DNA from: Hymenobacter montanus
Lineage (GTDB): Bacteria > Bacteroidota > Bacteroidia > Cytophagales > Hymenobacteraceae
Direction: 5' to 3'
Assembly (NCBI RefSeq): GCF_014699115.1
Contig: NZ_JACXAD010000026.1
Span: 19,173 to 83,172 of the forward strand
DNA length: 64,000 nt
Position numbers and translations under genes: made by a program. The notes under the pieces were generated by a model that made no database searches, had not been told where the DNA came from, and was given only the letters and a program-made list of their open reading frames with translations. This document shows, piece after piece, positions 25,672 to 35,083 of the stretch (within the stretch, counting starts at the first letter, position 1; each line of letters starts with the position of its first letter).

Positions 25672-26127
25672 ATGGATACGCAAAACACTCCCCTGCCGCC
25701 GGCCAACGATTTTCGCCCTCAGGACCAACAAGACCGCGCCGCTACGGCTCGTCCCAACCCGAACGACCCGATTATTCATGCCAGCAGCCCCAACTACGGC
25801 GACTTCGGCGGCGTGTCGCACGGGGCCTCCGACGCCTCGGCAACCACTGCGAATGCCTCGGCGGGGCGCGACGGCTCGAACGACAACCCGGACGAGTTCA
25901 GCGAATTACGCAGCCGGGAACGCGACGCCCGCAACGCCCCCAACAACCCCCTGGATCAGCCCGGCCACATCGAGCAAAACCAGGATCCGGCCGCCGTTCG
26001 AGCCACGCAAGACGAGAACTACGATGAGCTACGCACGGCTTGGGCACAGGACGACCCCCGCTACGCGGGCGGCGGCACCCACAACACCCGCGAGGAATCG
26101 GCCAGCACCAAAGACAACCAAGACTAA
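25672..26127 (+). CDS. Hydrophilic, probably disordered protein
   Basis: I do not recognise a family. The 151-residue protein has no hydrophobic segment and is very rich in Asn, Asp, Ala, Arg and Gln (e.g. DEFSELRSRERDARNAPNNP and QDENYDELRTAWAQDD). This composition is typical of hydrophilin or stress-protection proteins and predicts a lack of stable fold. ATG 25672 (MDTQNTPLPP) is chosen; the frame extends back to 25567 with a different composition. A similar acidic protein follows 104 bp downstream, and the two lie between two similar terminators, so they may form one unit. Confidence 0.6.
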   Translation: MDTQNTPLPPANDFRPQDQQDRAATARPNPNDPIIHASSPNYGDFGGVSHGASDASATTANASAGRDGSNDNPDEFSELRSRERDARNAPNNPLDQPGHIEQNQDPAAVRATQDENYDELRTAWAQDDPRYAGGGTHNTREESASTKDNQD

Positions 26128-26230
26128 TTAGTCAGCTACTAATAAGCAATGCCAACGAGCCCTTGGTAAATACCAACGAGTGTTGCTCATTAGTCAGCTG
26201 CTCTCTGCTCATCATTAATTGCTCTTCTTT

Positions 26231-26521
26231 ATGTCTCCTGAAAATTCTGACCAGCACGACACCCCCACCCAAGACCCTAATGCTGGCGATGGTGCTTCCA
26301 CCCCCATGCTTGAGGCCGAAACCTACGGCCAAATAGTAGACGACAATAAGCCCTCCGGCGGTCAAACGCAAGCCGATCAGGAGGATGATTCTCTGCGCAT
26401 GGATCGCGAAGCGCGCACTTCAACCGGTCCGGCACGGGCGTCGGATGAAAACCTCCCCCGCGAGCTAACCGACCCCAGCGACCGCGCTTTCACGCTTCCC
26501 GAAGAGCAGGGTCCGAACTAG
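26231..26521 (+). CDS. Small acidic hydrophilic protein
   Basis: A 96-residue protein of unknown function, strongly acidic and without hydrophobic segments (DQHDTPTQDPNAGDG, QADQEDDSLRMDREARTS, ENLPRELTDPSDRAFTLPEE). Composition is close to that of the upstream 25672 product, and both start with a short Met-Ser/Asp N-terminus and end in a polar tail. I read them as related stress or hydrophilin-type proteins; sequence homology between them is not proven. ATG 26231 is preferred over TTG 26219. Confidence 0.55.
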   Translation: MSPENSDQHDTPTQDPNAGDGASTPMLEAETYGQIVDDNKPSGGQTQADQEDDSLRMDREARTSTGPARASDENLPRELTDPSDRAFTLPEEQGPN

Positions 26522-26689
26522 ACTTGTTGCGCACGGAAGCTAACGACCTTCGCCAAACCGGCAACCAGGTGAATCCGGATTCTCCGTAACCCACCTTTTA
26601 TTATGGCAATCGTTTTTTAAGTAGCAGCACCTCAGTAACTGTAGCGTTCTGCTTTATTTGATTACGACCGAAGGACTATTTAGTGCTTG

Positions 26690-26723
26690 AAAAGCCCCGG
26701 CTCTGCTCAGAGTCGGGGCTTTT
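26690..26723. terminator. Bidirectional terminator between hydrophilic-protein and receptor genes
   Basis: AAAAGCCCCGGCTCTG pairs with its near-perfect complement ending CGGGGCTTTT around a CTC loop. It separates the + strand pair from the convergent TonB-dependent receptor gene. Confidence 0.85.
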
Positions 26724-26796
26724 CGGATTAACAGGCTATTCGCGAACACCCCAACTCCTCTGAACGCCAGCTCAGCAAGGGCCAACTCCGTCTCCC

Positions 26797-28926
26797 CTAC
26801 CACTGCCAGCCCACCTGTGCCCCCGCGTACCAGCTACGGCCCGGGGCAGGCTGAAAATACCGTCCACCAAAGGCATTCAGGTCGTTGCCGAGGCTGTAAT
26901 CGCGATTTGCAGCGTTGTCGATGCCCGCGTAAGCATTGGCTTCGAAATGGTGCGCCAGGATGCGCCGCCAGCCCCCCCGCACCCCAAACACCCAGTAGCC
27001 TGGCGCGTCATCGGTATTCGCGTCGTTGAGTGCCACGCGGGCTTGGTGGCTCCCACTCGGATTGAGATAGAAGCCCGTCGGGTGGCTAAAATCGAGCCCT
27101 CCGCTGAAAGTGTGGGGCGCGGTACCCGGGAGCCGATTGCCGCGCAGGTCGAGCCCACCGCTGGAGTAGCTGCCGAAGCGGAAGTTATTGTACGCGTAGC
27201 TGGCCCAGGCCCGCAGGCCAGTCGGGCCGGCTAAGGTGGTCGGACCGGAGGTACTGGCTTTCTCCGGGCCAGGAGCTACCGTTTGCCACAGCCAGCCGCT
27301 TAAGGCTGCTTCGAGGCCCCGCTGGTGGGTGCGGCCCGTATTGCGGAACACGACGATGCCCTGGTCGGTCGTACTGCTGACAATGGTTTGGCGCAACTCA
27401 AAATCAAATGCATTAACCTCGTAGCGCACCCGGGTGGCAAAGAAATTGCCCCGGGCTCCTACCTCGTAGCTGGTGCCGCGCTCGGCTTGCAGCGTGGCGT
27501 TCAGGCTGGCATCGGACGGCCGAATTTCCTCCACCGTCGGCGGCGAGAAGCCGGTGCTAGCGCTGGCGTACACCGACAGCTGGGGGCTAAACTCCTTCAG
27601 CAAAGCCACCCGTGGCGACACTTCTGGTCGAAAGCTACGGCTAAACTGGTAGCTATTGGGACGAACAGCGGCGGCACTCACCCGCGCGATACGGTAGCGG
27701 AGGCGGTTGTAGCTGGCGGCAATAGTCAGCAGCCAAGCGGCGGGTAGATCGTAGTCGGCCTGCGCGAAAACGAAGCCGGTACTGATGCTGATTTCATCAT
27801 CGTAGCGCAGGGCTCCCGGCGTACCGCGGTTGTTCTCATAGCTGCGACCATCGGCAAAGCTGCCTTGAAACTCAGCACCGCCTTGCAGTCGCAACTCTCG
27901 CCCGGCCAGGACGGGGCGGTAGCTCAGCACGGTGCGCCCACCCAGGCCCAGGGCCGTATTTCGCTCATAATCGGACAGGTACGGGGTACGAATGGCCGTG
28001 CCGTTGCCGTAAAATGTGGTTTGCAGGGCGAGGCGGTCCGCGAACCGGTGTTCATGCGTGAGGCCGAGCAGGCCCGTGCGCGAAGCATAGCAGGCTTGCT
28101 GCGCCACCGTGCCGGGGACCGTGGCCGTGCCGGGCCGCGCCTGGCGCGGGTTGGCCGTAAACTGCGCCCGGGTAATGCCGCCGGGTAGCTGGTAATTGAT
28201 GTCGGTGTAGAGCAGATGGACTGCGAGCGTGGTTTTAGCGCTGGGCATCTGGCGCGCATCGAGCGCAAATACGTCGCGCTGCAGGGCACTTTGCTCGCGG
28301 TAGCCCGCTAGTTCCTGGTGCGCGTACTGCGCCCGCAGGCTGGCGGTGGTGCTGCCGGTTTCGGCAATGATGGTACTGCGGCGCAGCCCGTAGCTGCCCA
28401 CGGTGGCCCCAACCGCCACCCGGCTGGAACCGGCCGCTACCTCCGGTGTGCTGAATAAGGCCACTCCGCCGGTGCCGGCGCCATACACGCTTCCGGCGGG
28501 GCCTTTGAGCACTTCGAGCCGGCCAACAATGGCAGGATCCAGCAAATTCAGGGGCGTGCTGCCACTAGCTTCGGTGAAGGGAATGCCGTTGTAGTACACT
28601 TTCACGTTGCGCACGCCAAAGGGCGAGCGTAACGTGCTGCCCCGAATGCTGAGCCGGTAGCTTGCCGTTGCCCGTTCCTCGAGCCGCACGCCGGGCAACG
28701 TGTTCACGGCCTGCGTGAGCGCGGCGGGGCTGAACTGCTCGATTGTGCGGGCGTCAACTACGCCCACGGCGGCAGCGGTGCGGCGTAGCGGCAATTGTTG
28801 GCCGTAGCCGGTTACCATGGCTTCGGGCAAGGCTACGGTGTGGGTGGTATCGGCGGGGGTCTGAGCCAGGGCGACAGAGTGCGGCAGCCACAGCACAAAA
28901 GCAAAAAACAGAGAGCGAGCAGGCAT
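26797..28926 (-). CDS. TonB-dependent outer-membrane receptor
   Basis: The 709-residue receptor probably imports a siderophore or other metal complex with energy from TonB. After the signal peptide (FFAFVLWLPHSVALAQ) come a TonB-box-like TVALPEAMVTGYGQ and the plug domain. The plug has AAAVGVVDARTIEQFSPAAL, LPGVRLEERATASYRLSIRG, PFGVRNVKVYYNGIPFTEA and LEVLKGPAGSVYGAGTGG. The rest is a 22-strand-type barrel with many aromatic strand ends, finishing in SWYAGAQVGWQW, whose last aromatic residue is the usual barrel signature. It lacks the N-terminal carboxypeptidase-like domain of SusC proteins, so it belongs with the siderophore/vitamin group. The ligand cannot be told; no siderophore genes are near. 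Confidence 0.93.
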   Translation of the reverse strand: MPARSLFFAFVLWLPHSVALAQTPADTTHTVALPEAMVTGYGQQLPLRRTAAAVGVVDARTIEQFSPAALTQAVNTLPGVRLEERATASYRLSIRGSTLRSPFGVRNVKVYYNGIPFTEASGSTPLNLLDPAIVGRLEVLKGPAGSVYGAGTGGVALFSTPEVAAGSSRVAVGATVGSYGLRRSTIIAETGSTTASLRAQYAHQELAGYREQSALQRDVFALDARQMPSAKTTLAVHLLYTDINYQLPGGITRAQFTANPRQARPGTATVPGTVAQQACYASRTGLLGLTHEHRFADRLALQTTFYGNGTAIRTPYLSDYERNTALGLGGRTVLSYRPVLAGRELRLQGGAEFQGSFADGRSYENNRGTPGALRYDDEISISTGFVFAQADYDLPAAWLLTIAASYNRLRYRIARVSAAAVRPNSYQFSRSFRPEVSPRVALLKEFSPQLSVYASASTGFSPPTVEEIRPSDASLNATLQAERGTSYEVGARGNFFATRVRYEVNAFDFELRQTIVSSTTDQGIVVFRNTGRTHQRGLEAALSGWLWQTVAPGPEKASTSGPTTLAGPTGLRAWASYAYNNFRFGSYSSGGLDLRGNRLPGTAPHTFSGGLDFSHPTGFYLNPSGSHQARVALNDANTDDAPGYWVFGVRGGWRRILAHHFEANAYAGIDNAANRDYSLGNDLNAFGGRYFQPAPGRSWYAGAQVGWQW

Positions 28927-29362
28927 AAGGAGCGATACAGGTAGAGAAGCGCGGAACTACGCAATACGGCGATGGCCAGGAAGAATCGCCTCGACTAAGG
29001 GGCTGATAAGGTGAAGATGTACGCCAGCCTCCACCGAGTCAAACATTCCTTGGGCTGGCTCAAAGAGGCCCGGGAATTTGCTACCTGCTACGAAAACCGC
29101 TCCTGCCTTTCCCGCCGTAGCCTACTCCCTCTTCGCAATTTGCACGGAGCAGGAAGTTAACTGAAGTTAAACCTCATAATTTAAGGTAACTATTTCATCC
29201 TAAGGTGGCTTCTGAGTTAAACTTTTAACCCAAGCCGTGCTTATATGAATCGGCAAAGAGAAAGTTTCTCAACGCTCACCCCGCAGCCTAAGCGTACTCT
29301 GGTAAAAGCTTGCCCTAAGGCATCAGCATAGACTATGAAAGGCATTTAGGAACCTGGTTTAC
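28927..29362. other. Intergenic stretch, no gene seen
   Basis: The upstream region of the receptor gene. There are several AT-rich tracts but no protein-like ORF. Confidence 0.4.
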
Positions 29363-29401
29363 AAAAGAAAAGGGCAGCCATGATGGCTGCCCTTTTCTTT
29401 T
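29363..29401. terminator. Strong terminator of the 29425 T9SS gene
   Basis: AAAAGAAAAGGGCAGCCAT is followed almost directly by its inverted complement, forming a 19-bp stem with a minimal loop. It can serve the minus-strand gene and any transcript from the other side. Confidence 0.85.
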
Positions 29402-29424
29402 AGCAAGAAAGTCGTCAGGTGAGC

Positions 29425-31326
29425 TTACTTGGCAATGGTTAGCTGACGGGTAGTAAATTCATTACCCGTCTGCACCTTGAGCAGGTACATGCCATTGGCT
29501 AAGCTGGAAAGGTTCACCTCGTTGATGAAGTTGTCTTTCAGCGACGTGGTGTAAACCTGCTGGCCCAACATGTTCACCACATTTACTTGCAGGTTGTCCT
29601 TGGCGTTGGCACCGCGCACTTCCAGCTTCACCAAGCCCGTTGAGGGGTTAGGATACATCCACACGGCCCGGTTCAGGGCTTTCGATGTGCCTAGCACCAC
29701 CGCGGTTTGGGCATCTATTACAAACGCGCCGAGATTAGATACAGCAGCATCACTTAGCGTCCCACCTGCAGCGGTGAAAGGAGCAATGGTGAAGAACGCG
29801 CCCGAACGCGTAGGCGATTCAGGCAAAGTTGCCACAGGAAAATAACCACTGCCACCAGCAGGAGCGGCGGTCTGTACCATGCCCACGTAAAAGTCGCCGG
29901 CTGCTACTGAAACAGGAGTGTTGAAAACGAAGGATTTGGTTCGACCGATGTCAGCAGTCTGAACGACATAGTCAGCAGAACGCGCGAGTACAGCGCCAGC
30001 TGCGTTTACGGCTACACCATACACGGTGCGGCCAACTGTGTTAGCGCCACCTTCTAGCCAAACTCCTACAGCACTAACGGTACGTGCCACTGGTGTGTTG
30101 AACTTGGCTATAAGAGCCCCCGTGGTAGTAGGACCAAATCCTACGCTACCGGCAGGGTCGGGAGTGGCATTGTTAGCGTAGCTAAATGTATTGGCTGTTA
30201 CCACCTGCGTATACGCTTTGGAGTTATTACCAGGCACTGCATCAGCTGGTACCGTTACCGTCAACGTATTATTGCCGGTCGTGGTAGGTGTAAAGGCGTT
30301 AAAAGAGACGGTGGCAGATGCCCCTGCTGCCAGCGAAGGCACGACTTTAGTGTTCGTAAACGTGTTGGCGCCGGTCACGTTCAGCGTCACGTTTAGGTTA
30401 GTGAGGGCTGCCGAGCCGGCGTTGCGTACCACTGCTTGTACTACTTGTGGGCTAGCAACCGGGGCCTTTCCTAATGAATAAATTACCTGGGCGGCGGCAT
30501 CGTTAGCGGGCAGTGGCGGCCCGGCGACGAAGCGGTACGTACGACCGGGATCTGGCAAGAAAGTATTACGCATGAAGTGCGCTTGTAAGGCGGCTGGCTG
30601 GTCGAAGGTGGTAGCGGTCCAAGGCGTGGCACTGGCAGGCTTCAGGGCCAATACCCGGTCGCTAGCCGCTATCGACGAGCCTTTCAAGCCAATAACTGCC
30701 GGCTGGCCGGTAGCAGTACCAGTAGTTGCGGTCCAAGTGCCGTAGACTAGTTCGATATTGTTAGTTCCCTCAAACAGCCGAATTTGGAACTGCATAGTAG
30801 CAAACTGCGCTGGCACCACCGGCGGGCCAGGCGAGCTGTAGTCGCGCAGATTCTTAAACTGAATGGTGCACACGCGGTTTGGCGCCGTACCAGTGGTTGC
30901 TACCCGAAATCCCGTGGGGTTGGCCGTTTGGTCAGCAGCGCCATAAAGATCCAGGTTCGAGATAGCTGCGATAATGTCCTTATCAAGATCATTGCCACTA
31001 CCAATAGCATTGAGGAGCATATTACTGGAAGGAGCATTAACACCGAGCTTGATAAAGCCATTCGTACTTAGGACAAAGTTTGAGTAAGCCACCCCGTCGT
31101 AGAGGAATGTAAAGCCAATGCTTTGGGGAGACGATATAGCATTATCGTTGTTCGCAACCGCAATAGCAGTACCGGTGGCTCCCAAATCGGTGTAAGTACC
31201 GGCCGTATTAACGGCTAGCGAGGTCGGATAATTCAGAAACTGTGCTTGCGTTGTGGCTACACTGCCAAGACCAAGCAACGTAGCAAGCCCCAGCTTCCGC
31301 CAGAGCGCGATGTAAGAGTTTGTCAT
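29425..31326 (-). CDS. T9SS-secreted protein with CARDB-like domain
   Basis: The 633-residue protein has a signal peptide (LATLLGLGSVATTQAQ). The beta-rich N-terminal half has SIGFTFLYDGVAYSNFVLST and FINLELVYGTW-like motifs (PEP or GEVED-type domain candidates). A CARDB-like Ig domain follows (VVQAVVRNAGSAALTNLNVT, PGNNSKAYTQVV). It ends in a T9SS sorting domain with MYPNPSTGLVKLEVRGANAK, VNVVNMLGQQVYTTSL, LANGMYLLKV and TRQLTIAK. It is probably a surface adhesin or matrix protein; there is no enzyme motif. The gene is somewhat less GC-rich than its neighbours. The start is ATG at 31326. Confidence 0.85.
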   Translation of the reverse strand: MTNSYIALWRKLGLATLLGLGSVATTQAQFLNYPTSLAVNTAGTYTDLGATGTAIAVANNDNAISSPQSIGFTFLYDGVAYSNFVLSTNGFIKLGVNAPSSNMLLNAIGSGNDLDKDIIAAISNLDLYGAADQTANPTGFRVATTGTAPNRVCTIQFKNLRDYSSPGPPVVPAQFATMQFQIRLFEGTNNIELVYGTWTATTGTATGQPAVIGLKGSSIAASDRVLALKPASATPWTATTFDQPAALQAHFMRNTFLPDPGRTYRFVAGPPLPANDAAAQVIYSLGKAPVASPQVVQAVVRNAGSAALTNLNVTLNVTGANTFTNTKVVPSLAAGASATVSFNAFTPTTTGNNTLTVTVPADAVPGNNSKAYTQVVTANTFSYANNATPDPAGSVGFGPTTTGALIAKFNTPVARTVSAVGVWLEGGANTVGRTVYGVAVNAAGAVLARSADYVVQTADIGRTKSFVFNTPVSVAAGDFYVGMVQTAAPAGGSGYFPVATLPESPTRSGAFFTIAPFTAAGGTLSDAAVSNLGAFVIDAQTAVVLGTSKALNRAVWMYPNPSTGLVKLEVRGANAKDNLQVNVVNMLGQQVYTTSLKDNFINEVNLSSLANGMYLLKVQTGNEFTTRQLTIAK

Positions 31327-31968
31327 CAGGTAAAAGTTTTAGAAAATGAAAAAGGGTTGGTGAGGAAAATATGAAATATACAGCAGCAGCAAAGTTTATT
31401 GAAACTTTCTGCCCTCAAATCTACTCTTTTTCTAAGAAAATCCAAGGTCGTGGCGAAGAATCAAAAAAGTTGCCTCCGTGCTCGTACTTTGAACCTCGCT
31501 GGGGTTTGGCCTTTTGCCTTGGCCTTCAATGACATCAACCGTGATTATTTCATCGTTTATAGAACTATTGGGCACTGGCCACGCTACTAATCAGCCAACA
31601 CGGGTCTTGTAACAAGCGGGCCTCAGGCACTCTACTTCGGCAGCCGCACTATCTAATCTGCCACCATTTTAGCCTGGCCATATCCGGCGCCCAAGTAGAT
31701 TTGGCTACGCCCCCCTAACGTGTATTTATCCGGCTGTGCCCGATGCGGCCATTCCTGAACTGCTGGCACGAACCCAGTACATATACACCTTTTAGTATGG
31801 TACCCCTTAGGGTATTAAACGTACCCGCCTCAGAAGTTCAGCTCTGGCCGCCCCATAGACCAGCCGACGGACCGCTGTGCGTAGAAGGTGCTACGCCAGG
31901 CGCGGGAGCTAGGCTGCCGGTCTTAGCCGGCACGATAAGTAGCCTTGGTTAAAAATTTGGTTCATGGC
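31327..31968. other. Intergenic stretch, 640 bp, no supported gene
   Basis: The first 250 bases are AT-rich and probably hold the promoter of the T9SS gene (minus strand). A 69-codon + strand ORF at 31743-31952 has biased composition (Pro/Arg) and no recognisable motif, so I do not call it. No clear inverted repeat was seen. Confidence 0.4.
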
Positions 31969-32727
31969 TCACTTTGGCCCAACGCGGGTTTGGATAAAGT
32001 CCAGCGTGGTGCCCTCGGCCAGGCCGGGAGCCGATACCCGAATTAAGTCGGCTATGTCGGCGCGTGGAAACGACACGTAACCCCGTATGCGTTGGCCGGG
32101 CTCCACGGTGTTACGGCGCAAGTAAGTCGACCGCAACTCCTCTAATTGAGCCCGGTGCTGGTCGGCCGCTGCGGCGGCCTCCAGGCGCTGGCGTGTGTAG
32201 TAATTGTTTTCGTTCTGGTGCTTGGTTTCGCGGGCCTGCTCCTGCTCCTTGGTTTCTTTCTTTTTTAGGGCGGCGAGGTTTTCCACTCCGTGGCTCAGGC
32301 TCGTCAGCAATTCGTTGGTCCCGACATTGGTAGCAGCCTTTGATTCTTCACTCACGCGGCTGGTCAGCGCCTGAATTTGCACTTCGGGGTCGAAGGCCGC
32401 CAACCCGGCAGGCAGGTACGATACTGCCCTAGAAGCTACCGGCTGCGTGAGCACGGGCTGCAGGTAGAAATCCTTTGGGCCTACCACCCATGGCCGGCGA
32501 GTCTTGTTATGGAAGTCCATCGCAAACACCATCTTGTCTTCTTCGTAGCGCACGAAGCTGACCTGCACTTCCAGGCTATCGTTCTGCCGGTGGGCCGCTT
32601 CGGCTCCATCGGCCCACAGGCCGGTTCCTTTGCTGGGGCGCATGGTTAACATGTACGAGGGCGCGCAGGCCGTTAGCGCCGCCGCTCCTAAGCTCAGGGC
32701 ACAACTAAGAAAACGAAGAAGTCGCAT
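31969..32727 (-). CDS. Hypothetical lipoprotein
   Basis: An unrecognised 252-residue protein with a lipoprotein signal: MRLLRFLSCALSLGAAALTACAPSY, with Cys at the end of LTAC. The mature part has a beta-rich domain (SLEVQVSFVRYEEDKMVFAM, RRPWVVGPKDFYLQP). A Glu/Lys/Gln-rich helix follows, likely coiled coil (LAALKKKETKEQEQARETKH, to about residue 205), and then a short conserved-looking end (NTVEPGQRIRGYVSFPRADI). That last motif resembles the DUF4352-like or immunoglobulin-like lipoproteins that form one face of the periplasm. ATG at 32727 suits the signal; the longer frame to 32790 adds a non-signal stretch. Confidence 0.65.
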   Translation of the reverse strand: MRLLRFLSCALSLGAAALTACAPSYMLTMRPSKGTGLWADGAEAAHRQNDSLEVQVSFVRYEEDKMVFAMDFHNKTRRPWVVGPKDFYLQPVLTQPVASRAVSYLPAGLAAFDPEVQIQALTSRVSEESKAATNVGTNELLTSLSHGVENLAALKKKETKEQEQARETKHQNENNYYTRQRLEAAAAADQHRAQLEELRSTYLRRNTVEPGQRIRGYVSFPRADIADLIRVSAPGLAEGTTLDFIQTRVGPK

Positions 32728-32802
32728 GTGGCAAAAGAGGTAAATAATGAGCAGATGAGCCTGGTGAAGCGGTTTTAGTTGCAAACGCACTCTCGTTTCT
32801 TC

Positions 32803-33153
32803 TCAAAATCGTAATTCCGACGGCAGCTGAAATTGGCCAGCGCCATCGGGCTCGAATGGCCAATGCCGGCGCACCGCGGCCAGCGGCACCGGACCGAATA
32901 CGTGCGCAAAGGCTTCGCCCCGCGAGGCCACCCATTCGCGCTCCACACGGATGTGGGCCGCCGCGAGGACTTCCTCGTCCCACTCCAACAAAACCAAATC
33001 GGCCCGCCCGGCATAATATCGGCGGGCCGTTTCCAGTATCTGGTGCCGTTGCGAGGAATGAATAAAGCCCTCGGCCGCGAGGTCGGCACTGACGAAAAAA
33101 CCACTGTCCAGCGCTTGCTGCCAGTCGGCCACCTCGGCAATTCGGTAGAGCAC
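32803..33153 (-). CDS. DUF952 domain protein
   Basis: A 116-residue cytoplasmic protein with the DUF952 pattern: LYRIAEVADWQQAL, GFIHSSQRHQI (the GFIHxS motif), YYAGRADLVLLEWD, and AFAHVFGPVPLAAV near the end. DUF952 proteins have an ADP-ribosyltransferase-like fold; their role is unknown. The start appears to be GTG at 33151-33153 because the motif begins at once and no ATG is available in frame. It is followed by the lipoprotein gene on the same strand, with a 75-bp gap. Confidence 0.88.
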   Translation of the reverse strand: MLYRIAEVADWQQALDSGFFVSADLAAEGFIHSSQRHQILETARRYYAGRADLVLLEWDEEVLAAAHIRVEREWVASRGEAFAHVFGPVPLAAVRRHWPFEPDGAGQFQLPSELRF

Positions 33154-33405
33154 TGGTTGATTGTTGAGTTGTAGCAGGCTGCTTATTCCGGGGGCGGTTG
33201 TACAGGTCGAAGTACTGGGCCGGACGCGGCGGTAGCCAGGGCACCAAGGCCTTCAGCCTTCGATCAGCCCAACCTGATGGCCTGGAATAAACATAAACGA
33301 GACGGGGAGTGATGTTCTAATCAATGTCTGCCCACCCTAGCGCAAATAAGCTGTAGGGGGCACACCCGCCACTCAATTAGTGCCGCTGGCCGCTCAGGGC
33401 CGCAA

Positions 33406-33792
33406 CTAGGCCTTCCATAGTTCCTGCTGCACCTGCTTGCCCACCGTGAGCATGATGCGTACGGGATTGGGGACGAGCGTGATGCGGGCTTCTTTACCGG
33501 GGTATCTTTCCGAATCAACCCAGACGCCCTCTTTGGGTGAGGGGGTGGAGCCGGGGGTGCTGGGTAAATAGGCCGTGGGCAACAGCACGTCGGTGTCCGA
33601 CTTTAGATCCGTGTGCACCTTGTCGAGGGCCTTTTCGAGGAATTCGCCATACTCGTCGTTGAAGTCGTCCTCCAGGTCGTGCAGGGCTTCTTCTACCTCA
33701 TCGTAGCGGGCATCGTCGTATTTGAGGGTGTGCAACTCGGCTTTCTTCTCAATTAAGGCCACGAGGGCACGGTTCATTTCTTCGGTATTCAT
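33406..33792 (-). CDS. Conserved hypothetical acidic protein
   Basis: I do not know a function for this 128-residue protein. The first half is helical and acidic (MNTEEMNRALVALIEKKAEL, YDDARYDEVEEALHDLEDDF). The second half is strand-like with VLLPTAYLPS, a PxxGVWVDSERYPG segment and ITLVPNPVRIMLTVGK. No signal or membrane segment. Similar proteins are familiar from Cytophagales genomes. The gene is divergent from hppD with about 155 bp between the starts. Confidence 0.7.
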   Translation of the reverse strand: MNTEEMNRALVALIEKKAELHTLKYDDARYDEVEEALHDLEDDFNDEYGEFLEKALDKVHTDLKSDTDVLLPTAYLPSTPGSTPSPKEGVWVDSERYPGKEARITLVPNPVRIMLTVGKQVQQELWKA

Positions 33793-33949
33793 AGGGCGCT
33801 AAGGCGGAGGGTTCGCTACAAAAATGGGAACGATTTGTTAAACATGCGCCGCCGCTGCGCGCTCCCGTAGCCAATGCTGGCTGAATGCTAGATCAATTGC
33901 TATTTTTACCCGAATATCATTGGCTTTTCTCTCTAACCCATAATCACCC

Positions 33950-35083
33950 ATGCACACCATGACCTCGCCCGAAGTGCTGGCCCAATCTGCCCAGGACTTC
34001 CTTCCGCTGAAAGGTACCGACCACATCGAATTCTACGTGGGCAATGCCAAGCAGGCCGCCTACTACTACCAGGCTGCGTTCGGCTACGAGCTGGTTGCCT
34101 ACGCCGGCCCCGAAACCGGCCTGCGCGACCGAGCCAGCTATGTGCTGCAGCAAGGTAAAGTCCGGCTCGTGCTCACCACTTCGCTCCTACCCGATTCCGA
34201 TATTACCCGGCACGTAGCCCAGCACGGCGACGGCGTAAAAGTAATGGCGCTGTGGGTCGACGATGCCCGCAAGTCATTTGAGGAAACGACTAAACGCGGG
34301 GCCAAAGTGGCTTTCGAGCCCTACACCATCGAGGACGAGCACGGCTCGGTTACCCTGGCCGGCATTTATACCTACGGCGAGAGTGTTCACACTTTCGTGG
34401 AGCGCGGCAACTATTCGGGGCCCTTCATGCCGGGGTTCGTGGCCAAAAGCAGCTCCGTTCCGCAGGATGCCCCCGTGGGCCTGCTGCACGTCGACCACTG
34501 CGTGGGCAACGTAGGCTGGGGCGAGATGAACCAGTGGGTGAAATTCTACGAGGACGTGATGGGCTTTAAGCTGCTGCTCACCTTCGACGACGACGACATC
34601 AGCACGGAGTATTCGGCCCTGATGTCCAAGGTCGTATCCAATGGCAACGGCTACGTGAAATTTCCCATCAACGAGCCGGCCGAAGGGAAGAAAAGGTCGC
34701 AGATCGAGGAATACCTCGACTACTACCACTCGCCCGGGGTGCAGCACATTGCCATCGCCACCAACGACATCCGCGCCACCGTGACCGAGTTGCGCCGCCG
34801 GGGCGTGGAGTTCCTCTCGGTGCCGGGCACGTATTACGAAGACCTGCTCGAGCGCATTGGCCAGATCGACGAGGACCTGCAATCGCTGAAAGACCTGAAC
34901 CTGCTCGTCGACCGCGACGAAGAGGGCTATCTCCTGCAAATCTTCACCAAGCCCGTGGAAGACCGGCCCACCGTGTTCTACGAAATCATTCAGCGCAAAG
35001 GGGCCAAGAGCTTCGGCAAAGGCAATTTCAAAGCCCTGTTCGAAAGCATTGAGCGCGAGCAAGCACTGCGGGGCAATTTGTAA
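33950..35083 (+). CDS. hpd: 4-hydroxyphenylpyruvate dioxygenase
   Basis: HPPD converts 4-hydroxyphenylpyruvate to homogentisate in tyrosine breakdown and uses Fe(II). The 377-residue protein has the two-domain VOC fold of the family. The iron ligands are visible: His in LLHVDHCVGN (about residue 183), His in GVQHIAIATNDI (about 266) and Glu in FYEIIQRKGAKSFGKGNF (about 345). The C-terminal FGKGNFKALFESIE is the conserved lid helix. The start is ATG at 33950 (MHTM); a second Met four residues in is also possible. Homogentisate dioxygenase and fumarylacetoacetase are not in the window. A palindrome at 35246 lies downstream. Confidence 0.97.
   Translation: MHTMTSPEVLAQSAQDFLPLKGTDHIEFYVGNAKQAAYYYQAAFGYELVAYAGPETGLRDRASYVLQQGKVRLVLTTSLLPDSDITRHVAQHGDGVKVMALWVDDARKSFEETTKRGAKVAFEPYTIEDEHGSVTLAGIYTYGESVHTFVERGNYSGPFMPGFVAKSSSVPQDAPVGLLHVDHCVGNVGWGEMNQWVKFYEDVMGFKLLLTFDDDDISTEYSALMSKVVSNGNGYVKFPINEPAEGKKRSQIEEYLDYYHSPGVQHIAIATNDIRATVTELRRRGVEFLSVPGTYYEDLLERIGQIDEDLQSLKDLNLLVDRDEEGYLLQIFTKPVEDRPTVFYEIIQRKGAKSFGKGNFKALFESIEREQALRGNL

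Noticed and set aside
31743..31952. 69-codon + strand ORF in a 640-bp gap
   Set aside because: Pro/Arg-rich without a start context, promoter box or recognisable motif; likely chance.
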